From Streptomyces sp. NBC_00443 (GTDB lineage Bacteria > Actinomycetota > Actinomycetes > Streptomycetales > Streptomycetaceae), in contig NZ_CP107917.1 in assembly GCF_036014175.1 (NCBI RefSeq), positions 3,782,001 through 3,846,000 of the forward strand: 64,000 nt of DNA. The letters run 5' to 3'. Both the position numbers and the translations under genes were made by a program. Under the pieces are notes generated by a model. The model did not search any database, was not told where the DNA came from, and worked only from the letters and a program-made list of their open reading frames with translations. How positions within the stretch are numbered: the first letter of the stretch is position 1; each line of letters opens with the position of its first letter. Shown here in pieces: positions 33,603-43,181 of this stretch.

Positions 33603-34541
33603 ATGACCGTCTGCCTGCTCCTGTTGAGCGTCGTCGCCCTGACGGCCGCCGTACCCGTCCCCCAGGCGCTGACCCGGGCATCCTGGCCCGAACGGGAACC
33701 CGTGGTCGCGCTCTGGGTGTGGCAGTGCCTGGTCGCCACGGTCCTGTTGTGCTGCCTGACGGCCCTGGCCCTGGGCACCGCCGCCGTCTTCGGCACGGTA
33801 CGCGCCCAGCTCTTCGCTCCGGCGCCGCCGTCGGTGACCGAGGCGTACGACCTCTCGACCGCGCCCGCCTGGGCGGTGGCCCTCACTCTGCTGCTGGCCG
33901 GCGGTGCCGCCTGGACGACCGCGATGCTGGCCCGCGAGCTCGTCGAGGCCCGTCGGCGGCGCGGCCGGGCCAGGGCCCACCTGCTCGAACGCGCCCCCGA
34001 CCTGCCGGCTGGCCTGGGCGCGGCGCGGGGCCCGCTGCTGGTGCTGGAGGACGAGTACCCCGACGCCTGGTGGATGCCCGGCAGCCCGCCCCAGCTGATC
34101 GTCACCACGGGCGCCCTGCAGCGCCTGACCGACCACCAGCTCGACGCCGTCCTCACCCACGAGCGTGGCCACGCCCGGGCCCACCACGACTGGCTGCTGC
34201 ACCTCTCGACCGCGCTTGCCACCGGATTCCCCCACATCCCGTTGTTCGCCCACTTCTGCGACCAGACCCACCGCCTGGTCGAACTGGCCGCCGACGACAC
34301 GGCCTCCCGCCGCTGCGGTCACCTGACGACGGCGCTGGCCCTGATCGAGCTCAACCAGCACCGAGGCGTCCTGTCCTGCGCGTCCACCAACCGCCTCCTG
34401 GGCGAACGCGTCAACCGCCTCCTTCAGCCACCCCCACGTCTGGGCCGTCGCAACCGGGCCCTCACCACGACGCTGGCAGCGCTGGTACCGCTGCTCCCGC
34501 TACTGATCACGTTCGCTCCGGGGCTGACGGCGTTGAGCTGA
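33603..34541 (+). CDS. M56-family membrane zinc metallopeptidase
   Basis: This 312-residue membrane protein has helices near residues 1-18, 37-62, 85-108 and at the C-terminus. A cytoplasmic-side zinc peptidase motif HERGH lies in LDAVLTHERGHARAHHDW, followed by LVELAADDTASRR with the third ligand region. This is the BlaR1/M56 fold without the penicillin-binding sensor domain. Relatives with a BlaI-type repressor control resistance genes, but no repressor gene is adjacent here, so its target is unknown. The ATG at 33603 follows a weak ribosome site (GGAGCCCTTGGC). Confidence 0.87.
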   Translation: MTVCLLLLSVVALTAAVPVPQALTRASWPEREPVVALWVWQCLVATVLLCCLTALALGTAAVFGTVRAQLFAPAPPSVTEAYDLSTAPAWAVALTLLLAGGAAWTTAMLARELVEARRRRGRARAHLLERAPDLPAGLGAARGPLLVLEDEYPDAWWMPGSPPQLIVTTGALQRLTDHQLDAVLTHERGHARAHHDWLLHLSTALATGFPHIPLFAHFCDQTHRLVELAADDTASRRCGHLTTALALIELNQHRGVLSCASTNRLLGERVNRLLQPPPRLGRRNRALTTTLAALVPLLPLLITFAPGLTALS

Positions 34542-34583
34542 CCGTCGTCGCCGACGAGCGCTCGCCCTCGAGGGTGGCTCTTC

Positions 34584-36614
34584 CTAGGCCCAGTCCTCCG
34601 GCTCGGGCTCCGGCTCCATCTCGGGCCAGTCGTCCGCCCCGTCATGGGTCCCAGGGCCAGGGCTCGACTCGGCCGCCGCCCCCGCCGTCGCCCCCGCACC
34701 GGACTCGCCACGCACCGAGGTCAGCACCTCGAGCACGCCCTCCCCATACGTGGCCAGCTTCTTCTCGCCGACGCCGCCGACGCTCCCGAGCTCACGCACG
34801 GACGCGGGCCACACCGTCACGATCTCCCGCAACGTAGCGTCATGGAAGATCACATACGCCGGAACCCCCTGCTCCCGAGCCTGCTCGGCACGCCATGCCC
34901 GCAGCGCCTCGAAGGCCGGCACCAGCGCCTCCGGCAGCTCGACCACCGCGGCCTTCGCCTTGCGCTCTCCGCGCCCGGACCCGGCGGACCCCGACGCCGA
35001 CCGCGAGGTCACCGGCTTCTTCGGCTCCTTGCGCAGCGGCACCTCCCGCTCCCGCCGCAGCACCGTCCCGCTCGCCTCGGTCAGCACGAGCGTGCCGTAC
35101 TCGCCCTCCACCGCGAGCAGCCCCTGGGCCAGCAACTGCCGGACGACGCCCCGCCATTCGCCCTCGGCCAGCTCCTCGCCGATGCCGAAGACGGACAGCT
35201 GGTCGTGATCGAACTGGATCACCTTGCCGGTGCGCCGCCCCAGCAGGATGTCGACGATCTGCAGCGCCCCGAACTTCTGTCCCCGCTCACGCTGCAGCCG
35301 CACCACCGTCGACAGCACCTTCTGCGCCGCGATGGTGCCGTCCCAGGTCTCCGGCGGTGTCAGGCAGGTGTCGCAGTTGCCGCAGCCCGTCGCATCGGGA
35401 TCCTGGCCGAAGTAGGCGAGCAACTGACCACGCCGGCACTGCGCGGTCTCGCACAGCGCGAGCATCGCGTCCAGGTGGGAGGCCGCCCGGCGCCGGAACG
35501 CCTCGTCGCCCTCGCCCGACTGGATCAGCTTGCGCTGCTGAATGACGTCGTTGAGGCCGTAGGCCATCCAGGCCGTGGAGGGGAGTCCGTCGCGGCCGGC
35601 GCGGCCTGTCTCCTGGTAGTAGCCCTCGACCGACTTGGGCAGGTCGAGGTGGGCGACGAACCGCACGTCCGGCTTGTCGATGCCCATCCCGAAGGCGATG
35701 GTCGCCACCACGACCAGCCCCTCCTCCCGCAGGAACCGGGACTGGTGCGCCGCCCGCGTGCCCGCGTCCAGACCGGCGTGGTACGGCACCGCCTCGATGC
35801 CGTTGCGGCTCAGGAACTCGGCCGTCGCCTCCACGGACTTCCGCGACAGGCAGTACACGATGCCGGCGTCGCCTGCGTGCTCCTCGCGCAGGAAGCTCAG
35901 CAGCTGCTTCTTCGGGTCCGCCTTCGGCACGATCCGGTACTGGATGTTGGGCCGGTCGAAGCTCGCCACGAAGTGCCGGGCACTCGGCATGTCCAGCCGC
36001 TGGGTGATCTCCTGGTGCGTCGCATGCGTGGCCGTCGCCGTGAGCGCGATGCGTGGGACGTCCGGCCAGCGCTCGCCCAGCAGTGACAGGGCCAGATAGT
36101 CCGGGCGGAAGTCATGCCCCCACTGGGACACACAGTGCGCCTCGTCGATCGCGAAGACGGCGATCTTGCCGCGCGACAGCAGGTCCAGCGTCGACTCGAC
36201 CCGCAGCCGCTCCGGCGCCAGGTAGAGCAGGTCCAGCTCGCCCGCGAGGAACTCCGCCTCCACCACGCGCCGCTCGTCGAAGTCCTGCGTGGAGTTGATG
36301 AACCCGGCGCGCACGCCGAGCGCCCGCAGCGCGTCCACCTGGTCCTGCATCAGGGCGATGAGCGGCGAGACGACGATGCCGGTACCCGGTCTGACCAGGG
36401 ACGGGATCTGGTAGCACAGCGACTTCCCGCCGCCGGTCGGCATGAGCACGACGGCATCCCCGCCGGCCACCACATGCTCGATGACGCCTTCCTGCTCGCC
36501 GCGGAAGGCCTCGTACCCGAAGACCCGCTGCAGCGCGGCCAGCACCTCGCCATCACCGGCCTGTGCCACCTCGCTCACCCTTGGCATCTCGCTGATCCCG
36601 CCCGTCGCACCCAT
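34584..36614 (-). CDS. recQ: ATP-dependent DNA helicase RecQ
   Basis: This 3'-5' DNA helicase of recombination and fork repair has superfamily 2 motifs in order: Walker A MPTGGGKSLCYQIP, DEAH box IDEAHCVSQWGHDFRPDY, ALTATATH, and QETGRAGRDGLPS. The RQC zinc site is CETAQCRRGQLLAYFGQ...CGNCDTC, and a C-terminal HRDC-like domain contains LREIVTVWPASVRELGSVGGVGEKKLATYGEGVL. An acidic tail ends the protein. I chose the ATG at 36614 because GGGGGA sits seven bases upstream; ATG 36620 and GTG 36701 are in frame. The full length from 36614 is 676 residues. Confidence 0.93.
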   Translation of the reverse strand: MGATGGISEMPRVSEVAQAGDGEVLAALQRVFGYEAFRGEQEGVIEHVVAGGDAVVLMPTGGGKSLCYQIPSLVRPGTGIVVSPLIALMQDQVDALRALGVRAGFINSTQDFDERRVVEAEFLAGELDLLYLAPERLRVESTLDLLSRGKIAVFAIDEAHCVSQWGHDFRPDYLALSLLGERWPDVPRIALTATATHATHQEITQRLDMPSARHFVASFDRPNIQYRIVPKADPKKQLLSFLREEHAGDAGIVYCLSRKSVEATAEFLSRNGIEAVPYHAGLDAGTRAAHQSRFLREEGLVVVATIAFGMGIDKPDVRFVAHLDLPKSVEGYYQETGRAGRDGLPSTAWMAYGLNDVIQQRKLIQSGEGDEAFRRRAASHLDAMLALCETAQCRRGQLLAYFGQDPDATGCGNCDTCLTPPETWDGTIAAQKVLSTVVRLQRERGQKFGALQIVDILLGRRTGKVIQFDHDQLSVFGIGEELAEGEWRGVVRQLLAQGLLAVEGEYGTLVLTEASGTVLRREREVPLRKEPKKPVTSRSASGSAGSGRGERKAKAAVVELPEALVPAFEALRAWRAEQAREQGVPAYVIFHDATLREIVTVWPASVRELGSVGGVGEKKLATYGEGVLEVLTSVRGESGAGATAGAAAESSPGPGTHDGADDWPEMEPEPEPEDWA

Positions 36615-36834
36615 CGCCATGTCCCCCGTACGTCGACCCTCGACCACTGCCTCCACGATAGGGGCCGCCACCGACAGCGCCGGAGTTATCCACAGGCTCA
36701 CCGTTCACCCGTCCGTGAATGAGCGATAGCTCTGAGCCATCGGCAAGGGCGGGCTCCCCCTCGTGGGCCCCACCCCCCTCGTGGGCCCCACCCCATGGCG
36801 CGCTCCACCACGGTGCGCGCCCCACCACATCACA

Positions 36835-36868
36835 GTGGCCCGGCATCCCCCGAGGGAAGCCGGGCCAC
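36835..36868 (-). terminator. Terminator of the nuoA-N operon
   Basis: GTGGCCCGGC (36835-36844) and GCCGGGCCAC (36859-36868) form a perfect 10-bp stem with a 14-base loop, 22 bp after the nuoN stop codon. Beyond it, toward recQ, a CTCGTGGGCCCCACC motif occurs twice in tandem (about 36758-36792). Confidence 0.85.
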
Positions 36869-36890
36869 CGCCGTGCAGGCGTGCGCCAGG

Positions 36891-38540
36891 TCAGCGCACG
36901 AACACCCCCGCGTTGCCGGCCAGATCCAGGAAGTACTGCGGCGCCACACCCAGGACCAGCGTGACCGCCACGCCCACCCCGATCGCCGTCATCGTCAGCG
37001 GCGACGGAACGGCCACCGTCGGCCCCTCCGGGTTCGGCTCGCTGAAGAACATCAGGACGATCACGCGGATGTAGAAGAACGCCGCGATCGCGGACGAGAT
37101 CACACCGACCACGACCAGCGGGCCCGCCCCGCCCTCGGCCGCCGCCTTGAACACGGCGAACTTCCCGGCGAAGCCAGAGGTCAGCGGGATACCGGCGAAG
37201 GCCAGCAGGAACACCGCGAACACGGCCGCGACCATGGGTGAACGACGGCCCAGACCGGCCCACTTGGACAGGTGCGTCGCCTCGCCGCCGGCGTCGCGCA
37301 CCAGCGTCACCACCGCGAACGCCCCGATCGTCACGAACGAGTAGGCGGCCAGGTAGAAGAGGACGGACGACACCCCGTCCGGAGTGGTCGCGATGACACC
37401 CGCGAGGATGAAGCCCGCGTGCGCGATCGACGAGTACGCCAGCAGCCGCTTGATGTCGGTCTGCGTGATCGCGACGATCGCACCGCCCAGCATGGTGACG
37501 ATCGCGACGCCCCACATGACCGGCCGCCAGTCCCAGCGCAGGCCGGGCAGCACGACGTAGAGGATGCGGAGCAGCGCGCCGAACGCCGCCACCTTCGTCG
37601 CCGCCGCCATGAAGCCGGTCACGGGCGTCGGTGCGCCCTGGTAGACGTCGGGCGTCCACATGTGGAACGGCACCGCGCCCACCTTGAACAGCAGGCCCAT
37701 GACGATCATCGCGGCGCCGACGAGCAGCAGCGCGTCGTTGCCCATCGTGTCCGCGAGCGCCGGGGTGACGTCCGGGACCGTACCGTCGACGACCTGCGCG
37801 ATCGTCGCGTACGACACGGAACCCGCGTACCCGTACAGCAGCGCGATGCCGAACAGTGTGAACGCGGACGCGAAGGCACCCAGCAGGAAGTACTTGACCG
37901 CGGCTTCCTGCGACATGAGCCGCTTGCGGCGGGCCAGCGCGCACATCAGGTACAGCGGGAGCGAGAAGACCTCCAGCGCGATGAACAGCGTCAGCAGGTC
38001 GTTGGCCGCCGGGAAGATCAGCATGCCCGCGACCGCGAACATCAGCAGCGGGAACACCTCGGTGGTGGTGAACCCGGCCTTCACCGCGGCCTTCTCGCTG
38101 TCGCTGCCCGGCACGGACGCCGCCTGTGCGGCGAAGGAGTCGACCCGGTTGCCGTGCGCCTCCGGGTCGAGTCGCCGCTCGGCGAAGGTGAACAGGCCGA
38201 CCAGGCCCGCCAGCAGGATCGTGCCCTGCAGGAAGAGGGCCGGTCCGTCGACGGCGATCGCGCCCATCGCGGCGATGCCCGCCTTGGTGGTGGCGTATCC
38301 GCCGGCCGCGAGCGCCACGACCGCGGCGAAGGCGGTGACGAGCGCCACGACACAGACGAACACCTGCGCGTAGTAACGGGCCTTGCGCGGGACGACCGCC
38401 TCGATCAGTACCCCGACGATCGCCGCTCCGACGATGATCAAGGTAGGCGACAATTGTCCGTACTCGATCTTCGGTGGGTCGATCTTCGAGATCGGATCGG
38501 CCGCGGTTGTCCACAGGCTGTGGACAGCTGATGCGCTCAC
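36891..38540 (-). CDS. nuoN: NADH-quinone oxidoreductase subunit N
   Basis: This antiporter-like proton-pumping subunit of complex I has 549 residues and about fourteen helices. Conserved segments are MWTPDVYQGAPTPVTGFMAAATKVAAF and DIKRLLAYSSIAHAGFILAG, with the lysines used in proton transfer. It starts with GTG overlapping the nuoM stop by four bases. The first codons contain an inverted pair of DnaA-box-like sequences, which also encode the N-terminal AVHSLWTTA. It is the last gene of the operon, followed by a terminator. Confidence 0.95.
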   Translation of the reverse strand: MSASAVHSLWTTAADPISKIDPPKIEYGQLSPTLIIVGAAIVGVLIEAVVPRKARYYAQVFVCVVALVTAFAAVVALAAGGYATTKAGIAAMGAIAVDGPALFLQGTILLAGLVGLFTFAERRLDPEAHGNRVDSFAAQAASVPGSDSEKAAVKAGFTTTEVFPLLMFAVAGMLIFPAANDLLTLFIALEVFSLPLYLMCALARRKRLMSQEAAVKYFLLGAFASAFTLFGIALLYGYAGSVSYATIAQVVDGTVPDVTPALADTMGNDALLLVGAAMIVMGLLFKVGAVPFHMWTPDVYQGAPTPVTGFMAAATKVAAFGALLRILYVVLPGLRWDWRPVMWGVAIVTMLGGAIVAITQTDIKRLLAYSSIAHAGFILAGVIATTPDGVSSVLFYLAAYSFVTIGAFAVVTLVRDAGGEATHLSKWAGLGRRSPMVAAVFAVFLLAFAGIPLTSGFAGKFAVFKAAAEGGAGPLVVVGVISSAIAAFFYIRVIVLMFFSEPNPEGPTVAVPSPLTMTAIGVGVAVTLVLGVAPQYFLDLAGNAGVFVR

Positions 38541-40108
38541 TTGGCGGCCTCCACCTCGGGCTGGGGGTCCTTCTTCTGTACGTCGGACATGGTCTGCTTG
38601 ACCGCCGGGTTGACGATGTCCGTGAGGGGCTTCGGGTAGACGCCCAGGAAGATCAGCAGTGCGACCAGCGGAGCGACGACCACGAGTTCACGCACCCTGA
38701 GGTCGGGCATCGCGGAGACTTCCGCCTTCACCGGGCCCGTCATCGTCCGCTGGTAGAGGACGAGCGTGTAGAGCGCGGCGAGCACGATGCCGAAGGTGGC
38801 GATGATTCCGATCACCGGATAGCGCGTGAACGTGCCGACCAGGACGAGGAATTCACTGACGAAGGGCGCCAGGCCCGGTAGCGACAGGGTCGCCAGGCTG
38901 CCGATCAGGAAGGTGCCGGCGAGCACGGGGGCGACCTTCTGCACTCCGCCGTAGTCGGCGATGAGCCGCGAACCGCGCCGGGAGATCAGGAATCCGGCCA
39001 CCAGCATCAACGCGGCCGTGGAAATGCCGTGGTTGACCATGTAGAGCGTCGCGCCGGACTGGCCCTGGCTGGTCATCGCGAAGATGCCCATGATGATGAA
39101 GCCGAAGTGGGAGATCGACGCGTACGCCACCAGCCGCTTGATGTCCCGCTGCCCGACCGCGAGCAGGGCGCCGTAGATGATGCTGATCAGCGCCAGTACG
39201 AGGATCGCGGGCGTCGCCCACTTGCTCGCCTCCGGGAACAGCTGGAGGCAGAAGCGGAGCATCGCGAAGGTGCCCACCTTGTCGACGACCGCGGTGATGA
39301 GGACGGCGACCGGTGCGGTGGCCTCCCCCATCGCGTTGGGCAGCCAGGTGTGCAGTGGCCACAGCGGCGCCTTCACCGCGAAGGCGAAGAAGAAGCCGAG
39401 GAACAGCCAGCGTTCGGTGTTCGTCGCCATGTCGAGCGTGCCGTTGGCGCGGGCCTCGGCGATCTCCTGGAGGCTGAAGTTCCCGGCGACCACGTACAGG
39501 CCGATCACCGCGGCCAGCATGATCAGACCGCCGACCAGGTTGTAGAGCAGGAACTTCACGGCGGCGTACGACCGTTGCGTGGACGCCACCTTCTCGCCGT
39601 GCTCGTGGGCACGGTCCCCGAAGCCACCGATGAGGAAGTACATCGGGATGAGCATGGCCTCGAAGAAGATGTAGAAGAGGAAGACGTCGGTGGCCTCGAA
39701 GGAGAGGATCACCATCGCCTCGACGGCCAGGATCAGGGCGAAGAAGCCCTGCGTCGGCCGCCAGCGCCTGCTGCCGGTCTCCAGCGGGTCGGCGTCGTGC
39801 CAGCCCGCGAGGATGATGAACGGCATCAGCAGCGCCGTCAGCGCGATCAGCACCACCGCGATGCCGTCCACGCCGAGTTCGTACCGGACCCCGAACTCCG
39901 CGATCCAGGCGTGGGATTCGGTGAGCTGGTAGCGGTCGCCGTCCGGGTCGAAGCGGACCAGGACGGTGATCGCGAGGGCGAGTGTGGCGAGCGAGAAGAG
40001 CAGCGCCAGCCACTTGGCGGCGGTGCGCCGGGCGGCCGGTACGGCGGCCGTGGCGATCGCCCCGATCGCCGGGAGCACCGCCGTAGCTGTCAGCAGAGGA
40101 AAGGACAT
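38537..40108 (-). CDS. nuoM: NADH-quinone oxidoreductase subunit M
   Basis: This second antiporter-like proton-pumping subunit has 523 residues. ELGVDGIAVVLIALTALLMP, FYIFFEAMLIPMYFLIGGFG (with the essential glutamate), PLWPLHTWLPNAMGEATAPVAVLI and DIKRLVAYASISHFGFIIMGIFA are the family marks. The ATG at 40108 gives a normal N-terminal helix; the frame is open further upstream but only as shadow of nuoL. AGAGGAAAGG precedes the ATG. Five bases separate it from nuoL. Confidence 0.95.
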   Translation of the reverse strand: MSFPLLTATAVLPAIGAIATAAVPAARRTAAKWLALLFSLATLALAITVLVRFDPDGDRYQLTESHAWIAEFGVRYELGVDGIAVVLIALTALLMPFIILAGWHDADPLETGSRRWRPTQGFFALILAVEAMVILSFEATDVFLFYIFFEAMLIPMYFLIGGFGDRAHEHGEKVASTQRSYAAVKFLLYNLVGGLIMLAAVIGLYVVAGNFSLQEIAEARANGTLDMATNTERWLFLGFFFAFAVKAPLWPLHTWLPNAMGEATAPVAVLITAVVDKVGTFAMLRFCLQLFPEASKWATPAILVLALISIIYGALLAVGQRDIKRLVAYASISHFGFIIMGIFAMTSQGQSGATLYMVNHGISTAALMLVAGFLISRRGSRLIADYGGVQKVAPVLAGTFLIGSLATLSLPGLAPFVSEFLVLVGTFTRYPVIGIIATFGIVLAALYTLVLYQRTMTGPVKAEVSAMPDLRVRELVVVAPLVALLIFLGVYPKPLTDIVNPAVKQTMSDVQKKDPQPEVEAAK

Positions 40109-40113
40109 CGGTA

Positions 40114-42027
40114 TCAGACCGCCCTCATCAACAGGGTCGCGGCGATGAGGACCGCCGCACCGCCGAACATCGAGACCGCGTACGACCGTGCGAAGCCGTT
40201 CTGGAGCTTGCGCATCCGTCCGGACAGGCCGCCGACCGAGGCCGCCGTGCCGTTGACGACGCCGTCGACCAGGGTGTGGTCGACGTACACCAGGGAGCGC
40301 GTGAGGTGTTCGCCGCCGCGCACGAGGACGACGTGGTTGAAGTCGTCCTGGAGCAGGTCGCGCCGGGCGGCCCGGGTGAGCAGCGACCCGCGCGGGGCGA
40401 CGACCGGGACCGGCCGGCGGCCGTACTGGCCGTAGGCGATGGCGACGCCGATGACCATGCACGCGACGGTCGCGCCGGTGACGACTCCCGCGCTGATCGG
40501 CGGGTGGCCATGTTCGAACCCGGTGATGGGCTCCAGCCAGTGCACAAAGCGTTCGCCGATGCTGAAGAACCCACCGGCGGCCACCGACCCGACGGCCAGC
40601 ACGATCATCGGGATCGTCATGACCTTGGGCGACTCGTGCGGGTGCGGCTCGTTGCCCTTCTCGTCAGGCTGCCAGCGCTTCTCGCCGAAGAACGTCATCA
40701 GCATCACGCGCGTCATGTAGTACGCCGTGATGGCCGCGCCCAGCAGCGCGCAGCCGCCGAGGATCCAGCCCTCGGTGCCGCCCTTGGCGAACGCCGCCTC
40801 GATGATCTTGTCCTTGGAGAAGAAACCGGACAGGCCGGGGAAGCCGATGATCGCGAGATAGCCGAGGCCGAAGGTGACGAAGGTGACCGGCATGTACTTG
40901 CGCAGAGCGCCGTACTTGCGCATGTCCACCTCGTCGTTCATGCCGTGCATGACCGAACCGGCGCCGAGGAACAGCCCGGCCTTGAAGAAGCCGTGCGTCA
41001 CCAGGTGCATGATCGCGAAGACGTAGCCGATGGGGCCGAGGCCCGCGGCGAGGACCATGTAGCCGATCTGCGACATGGTCGAGCCGGCCAGCGCCTTCTT
41101 GATGTCGTCCTTCGCACAACCGACGATCGCACCGAAGAGGAGCGTGACAGCGCCGACGATGGTGACGACCAACTGTGCGTCCGGCGCCGCGTTGAAGATC
41201 GCTCCGGAGCGGACGATCAGGTAGACGCCCGCAGTCACCATCGTCGCGGCGTGGATGAGGGCCGAGACCGGGGTCGGGCCCTCCATCGCGTCACCGAGCC
41301 AGGACTGCAGCGGCACCTGGGCGGACTTGCCGCACGCGGCGAGCAGCAGCATCAGGCCGATGGCCGTGAGCCTGCCCTCGCTCGTGTCGGCGGCGAGTCC
41401 GGCCTCCTCGCCGGTGCCGAGCACCGGTCCGAACGCGAAGGTGCCGAACCACAGGAACATCAGCATGATCGCGATCGACAGGCCCATGTCGCCGACGCGG
41501 TTGACCAGGAAGGCCTTCTTCGCGGCCGTGGCGGCGCTGGGCTTGTGCTGCCAGAAGCCGATCAGCAGGTAGGAGGCGAGACCGACGCCCTCCCAGCCGA
41601 CGTACAGCAGCAGGTAGTTGTCGGCGAGGACGAGCAGCAGCATCGCCGCGAGGAACAGGTTCAGATAGCCGAAGAAGCGGCGGCGCCGCTCGTCGTGCTC
41701 CATGTACCCGACCGAGTACAGGTGGATCAGCGAGCCGACGCCGGTGATCAGCAGCACGAACGTGATCGACAGCTGATCGAGGCGGAAGGCGACGTCCGCC
41801 TGGAAGCCCTCGACCGGGATCCAGCTGTACAGGTGCTGGGTGAGGGTCCGGCTCTCGGCGTCCTTGCCCAGCAGATCGGCGAAGAGGATCACGCCGAAGA
41901 CGAAGGAGACGAACGACAGGAGCGTGCCGATCCACTGTCCGACGGCGTCGAGACGCCGGCCGCCGCACAACAGGAGGGCCGCTCCGAGCAATGGCGCCGC
42001 GATCAGCAGCGCAATCAGGTTCTCCAC
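40114..42027 (-). CDS. nuoL: NADH-quinone oxidoreductase subunit L
   Basis: This largest antiporter-like subunit has 637 residues and about sixteen helices, with the long lateral helix expected near the C-terminus. LFVGWEGVGLASYLLIGFW-type sequence (here YVGWEGVGLASYLLIGFWQHKPSAATAAKKAF), GDAMEGPTPVSALIHAATMVTAGVYL and DIKKALAGSTMSQIGYMVLAAGLG identify it. It starts with GTG, with GGAAG upstream, 15 bp after nuoK. The frame is intact. Confidence 0.95.
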   Translation of the reverse strand: MENLIALLIAAPLLGAALLLCGGRRLDAVGQWIGTLLSFVSFVFGVILFADLLGKDAESRTLTQHLYSWIPVEGFQADVAFRLDQLSITFVLLITGVGSLIHLYSVGYMEHDERRRRFFGYLNLFLAAMLLLVLADNYLLLYVGWEGVGLASYLLIGFWQHKPSAATAAKKAFLVNRVGDMGLSIAIMLMFLWFGTFAFGPVLGTGEEAGLAADTSEGRLTAIGLMLLLAACGKSAQVPLQSWLGDAMEGPTPVSALIHAATMVTAGVYLIVRSGAIFNAAPDAQLVVTIVGAVTLLFGAIVGCAKDDIKKALAGSTMSQIGYMVLAAGLGPIGYVFAIMHLVTHGFFKAGLFLGAGSVMHGMNDEVDMRKYGALRKYMPVTFVTFGLGYLAIIGFPGLSGFFSKDKIIEAAFAKGGTEGWILGGCALLGAAITAYYMTRVMLMTFFGEKRWQPDEKGNEPHPHESPKVMTIPMIVLAVGSVAAGGFFSIGERFVHWLEPITGFEHGHPPISAGVVTGATVACMVIGVAIAYGQYGRRPVPVVAPRGSLLTRAARRDLLQDDFNHVVLVRGGEHLTRSLVYVDHTLVDGVVNGTAASVGGLSGRMRKLQNGFARSYAVSMFGGAAVLIAATLLMRAV

Positions 42028-42042
42028 GATTCTTCCGACCCC

Positions 42043-42342
42043 TTAGAGCTTCATCAGGCTGGCGTCGTCGACCGAGGCCGAGTGGCGGGAACGGAACAGC
42101 GACACGATGATCGCGAGCCCGACGACGACCTCCGCGGCGGCGACGACCATCGTGAAGAAGGCGATGATCTGGCCGTCGAGATTGCCGTGCATCCGTGAGA
42201 AGGCCACGAGCGTGAGGTTGCACGCGTTGAGCATGAGCTCGATGCACATGAAGACAACGATCGCGTTGCGTCTGATCAGCACGCCGGTGGCGCCGATCGT
42301 GAACAACAGGGCGGCGAGGTAGAGGTAGTTGACCGGGTTCAC
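42043..42342 (-). CDS. nuoK: NADH-quinone oxidoreductase subunit K
   Basis: This small membrane subunit has 99 residues and three helices. The glutamates buried in the membrane that take part in proton transfer are visible in IVVFMCIELMLNACNLTLVAFSR and VVAAAEVVVGLAIIVSLFR. It starts with GTG overlapping the nuoJ stop (GTGA). Confidence 0.95.
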   Translation of the reverse strand: MNPVNYLYLAALLFTIGATGVLIRRNAIVVFMCIELMLNACNLTLVAFSRMHGNLDGQIIAFFTMVVAAAEVVVGLAIIVSLFRSRHSASVDDASLMKL

Positions 42343-43181
42343 TTCGACGCCTCCTCGGGCCGCTTGAAGGTCGACGGCTCGATCGCGGTCCGCTCCAGCC
42401 GTTCCTCCGCGCGCTGTTCAAGGGCCCGCAGGTCGTTGAGCGCCTCGGTGGACACGTCACGGATCTGGCCGCGCTCGCGCAGCGTCTTGCTGACCGTGAG
42501 GTCGGACGGGGTGCCGTCGGGCAGGAGGCCCGCGATGTCGACCGCGTTGTGGCGGGCGTACACGCCGGGGGCCGGCAGCGGCGGGACGTGCTTGCCTTCG
42601 CGGACGCGCTCTTCGGACATCTCGCGCTGGGTCTTGGCACGTTCCGTGCGCTCTCGGTGCGTGAGCACCATGGCGCCGATGGCGGCCGTGATCAGCAGGG
42701 CGCCGGTGATCTCGAAGGCGAAGACGTACTTGGTGAAGATGAGGGTGGCGAGGCCCTCCACATTGCCGTTCGCGTTCGCCTGGGCGAGACCGTTGAACTC
42801 CGTGATCGAGGCGTTGCCGATACCGCCGATCAGCAGGATGCCGAAGCCCAGGCCGCAGAGAAGGGCCAGCCAGCGCTGGCCCTTGATGGTCTCCTTCAGG
42901 GAGTCCGCAGCCGTGACGCCGACAAGCATCACCACGAACAGGAACAGCATCATGATCGCGCCGGTGTAGACGACGATCTGCACGATGCCCAGGAAGTAGG
43001 CGCCGTTGGCGAGGTAGAAGACCGCCAGGATGATCATTGTCCCGGCGAGACAGAGCGCGCTGTGCACGGCCTTCTTCATGAAGACGGTGCACAGAGCGCC
43101 GATCACGGCGACGGTGCCGAGGACCCAGAACTGGAAGGCCTCTCCGGTGGAGGTGGAGTAGGCGGCGAGCTGCCCGGTCAT
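42339..43181 (-). CDS. nuoJ: NADH-quinone oxidoreductase subunit J with C-terminal extension
   Basis: The membrane part spans residues ~1-175 with five helices. It includes FYLANGAYFLGIVQIVVYTGAIMMLFLFVVMLVGV, the conserved NuoJ helix whose pi-bulge relays proton pumping. At 280 residues it exceeds the ~185 of E. coli NuoJ because of a charged cytoplasmic tail of about 95 residues (from HRERTERAKTQREMSEERVREGKH). An ATGA overlap links it to nuoI. Confidence 0.94.
   Translation of the reverse strand: MTGQLAAYSTSTGEAFQFWVLGTVAVIGALCTVFMKKAVHSALCLAGTMIILAVFYLANGAYFLGIVQIVVYTGAIMMLFLFVVMLVGVTAADSLKETIKGQRWLALLCGLGFGILLIGGIGNASITEFNGLAQANANGNVEGLATLIFTKYVFAFEITGALLITAAIGAMVLTHRERTERAKTQREMSEERVREGKHVPPLPAPGVYARHNAVDIAGLLPDGTPSDLTVSKTLRERGQIRDVSTEALNDLRALEQRAEERLERTAIEPSTFKRPEEASK

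Noticed and set aside
40276..42198. A 640-codon open frame antisense to nuoL
   Set aside because: Highly charged low-complexity translation mirroring the membrane codons of nuoL; no ribosome site and no domain.
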